Part shown: positions 63,132 through 64,000 of the stretch, piece by piece
Layout of the letters: every line of letters begins with the position of its first letter
Numbering within the stretch: the stretch's first letter is position 1
Assembly: GCF_000154445.1 (NCBI RefSeq)
Contig: NZ_DS499564.1
Source: Intestinibacter bartlettii
Lineage (GTDB): Bacteria; Bacillota; Clostridia; Peptostreptococcales; Peptostreptococcaceae
Reading direction: 5' to 3' (one strand)
Length of the DNA stretch: 64,000 bases
Notes under the pieces: model-generated
Databases searched by the model: none
What the model was told of the DNA's origin: nothing
The model's input: only the letters and a program-made list of their open reading frames with translations
Program-made: the position numbers and the translations under genes

Positions 63132-64000
63132 CACTCCACCTCATTTCTCTGTACGGGCGGTCTGGTATCAAAGGCGTGTAGCAGTTCTTCAAAGACTGGG
63201 TGTATCTGCACCACACCGACACGCCCGTATAAGTCCTGCAATAAGCATTGTCCGTTCTCCAAATCACGCAAGCGTTTCTGGTTGTTCTCATCGTCCTTGT
63301 CGATACCGAAAAACTCTAAGGTCTGCTTTATCTCGTTTATATCCGTGCTTCTAAATGCAAACTTTAAGCCGATATTGTTTTTCAGACTTTCCTTTGACAC
63401 GTCATAGGCAGACTGGGTAACGAAATAAACGCCTGCCTGCATAGCTCGCCCAGCACGAACCAGCTTATTTGATAAGGTTTCTCCTTGTGCCACATTTAAG
63501 AACGCCCACGCTTCGTCTAAATCGACAATCTTAAAAATGCTTCTGTCCGAATGGATAAAATCAAGGGCAAAGGTACTAATCACAATCAGCATAGACACAG
63601 ACAACAATTCAATGGTCGTGTATTCTTCAAAAGTGGTATCTTTATCTGGCAGTACAAGGTCGGCTACTTGAATGATATTGAGCTGATTATCCAGACTGAT
63701 AGCATTTTCTACCGTACCGTCTGAAAACAGCAGGTGTGCAAAGTCGTAGTCCGTGAAGCTGTCGATATGGTCTGCGATATTTCTTGATATGGGCGTATCT
63801 TCACGGCGTAGCTCGTCTATCACATGGAGCAAGCCCCGACTGTCGTTCTGGGTAACGGAGCGTACTGCCTTACGAAGTACGGGGAATTTTTCGCCGTCCC
63901 TTGAAGAAATACCCGTAAGGAATGTTAAGATGTCGATTGCCAGACTTTCAGCGTCTTTTACATTCTTCATAATCACAAACGGGTCAAGAAGCCCTGCATT
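63131..64000 (-). CDS. Conjugation ATPase Orf16 (VirB4/TraE-like), C-terminal part
   Basis: The frame is open to the window edge (NAGLLDPFVIMKNVKDAE), so only the C-terminal about 290 residues of a roughly 800-residue ATPase are present. Markers are the Walker B region FKIVDLDEAWAFL, ENGQCLLQDLYGRVG and FVTQSAYDV. It powers substrate transfer and pilus-like assembly. Walker A lies beyond the edge. Confidence 0.92.
   Translation of the reverse strand, partial: NAGLLDPFVIMKNVKDAESLAIDILTFLTGISSRDGEKFPVLRKAVRSVTQNDSRGLLHVIDELRREDTPISRNIADHIDSFTDYDFAHLLFSDGTVENAISLDNQLNIIQVADLVLPDKDTTFEEYTTIELLSVSMLIVISTFALDFIHSDRSIFKIVDLDEAWAFLNVAQGETLSNKLVRAGRAMQAGVYFVTQSAYDVSKESLKNNIGLKFAFRSTDINEIKQTLEFFGIDKDDENNQKRLRDLENGQCLLQDLYGRVGVVQIHPVFEELLHAFDTRPPVQRNEVE

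Larger units (their letters stand above)
50159..64000. mobile_element. Tn916-family integrative and conjugative element, integrase-proximal part (runs off the right edge)
   Basis: Gene order and sequence match the Tn916 backbone: int, xis, orf8-like and orf7-like regulators, then orf13 (TcpC), orf14 (lysozyme/NlpC), orf15 and orf16. Between the regulators and orf13, where Tn916 has tet(M) and orf12, there is a Bce-type two-component/ABC cassette and four small genes. GC content and codon use are visibly higher than in the host, mostly in orf13-orf16, int and xis, while the small cargo genes are AT-rich. The left limit is approximate; the right end with relaxase and oriT is outside. Confidence 0.9.

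Overview
The window is AT-rich Firmicutes DNA (about 28-30 % GC by eye), with AGGAGG ribosome sites, frequent TTG/GTG starts and many A-run/hairpin/T-run terminators. Gene content and order (aminotransferase-serA-DUF1015, fumAB-malic enzyme, potABCD with an XRE-cupin regulator, DUF1638, ECF-linked surface proteins) point to Peptostreptococcaceae, near Clostridioides, Paeniclostridium or Paraclostridium. This is inferred from family knowledge, not from a search.

Layout. 1-600 holds a leftward tandem rRNA-type promoter and leader; the rRNA genes would lie off the left edge. 600-5015 is a leftward polyamine import operon, regulator then potABCD. 5453-12441 holds single genes: a flavin oxidoreductase, an SH3/SGNH wall protein, CvfB, an opine-type dehydrogenase, a DUF5808 membrane protein and DUF1292. 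12562-15207 is class I fumarase plus malic enzyme. 15374-19718 holds a Cys-tRNA(Pro) deacylase, a small membrane protein and a secreted module of two TasA/camelysin-like small proteins and a 636-residue partner. 19790-21743 is an ECF sigma/anti-sigma operon bracketed by near-identical repeats of about 90 bp. 21751-22919 holds an Rpn-type nuclease and a separate copy of its C-terminal part. 23070-30102 holds a YgiQ radical SAM protein, nitroreductase and MarR, MarR and MATE, DUF1638 and a GNAT enzyme.

30357-41325 mixes an intact serine-linked operon and a hotdog thioesterase with two badly broken surface-protein loci. One is a DUF4430/FN3 protein with an internal deletion and frame change. The other is a Big/cadherin-like protein that is frameshifted and then fused to parts of two glycosyltransferases and the tail of an ECF ATPase, next to an intact ECF S component. 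41525-49953 holds ftsH, a CPBP protease, an atypical deformylase, a Gfo/Idh oxidoreductase, a MarR gene preceded by a 50-bp perfect palindrome, an N-terminally truncated MATE pump, a MarR relic, DUF3784 and a methyltransferase.

From about 50.16 kb to the right edge is the integrase-proximal part of a Tn916-family conjugative element with visibly higher GC: int, xis, orf8- and orf7-like regulators, conjugation genes orf13-orf16 (orf16 runs off the edge), and a Bce-type RSAB peptide-antibiotic resistance cassette plus small regulatory genes where Tn916 carries tet(M).

The best leads are the 50-bp palindrome over the marR start, the multi-junction chimera at 37.4-41.3 kb, the Rpn nuclease with its detached C-terminal copy, the repeat-bracketed sigma operon, and the potC gene that appears to lack a usual start codon.
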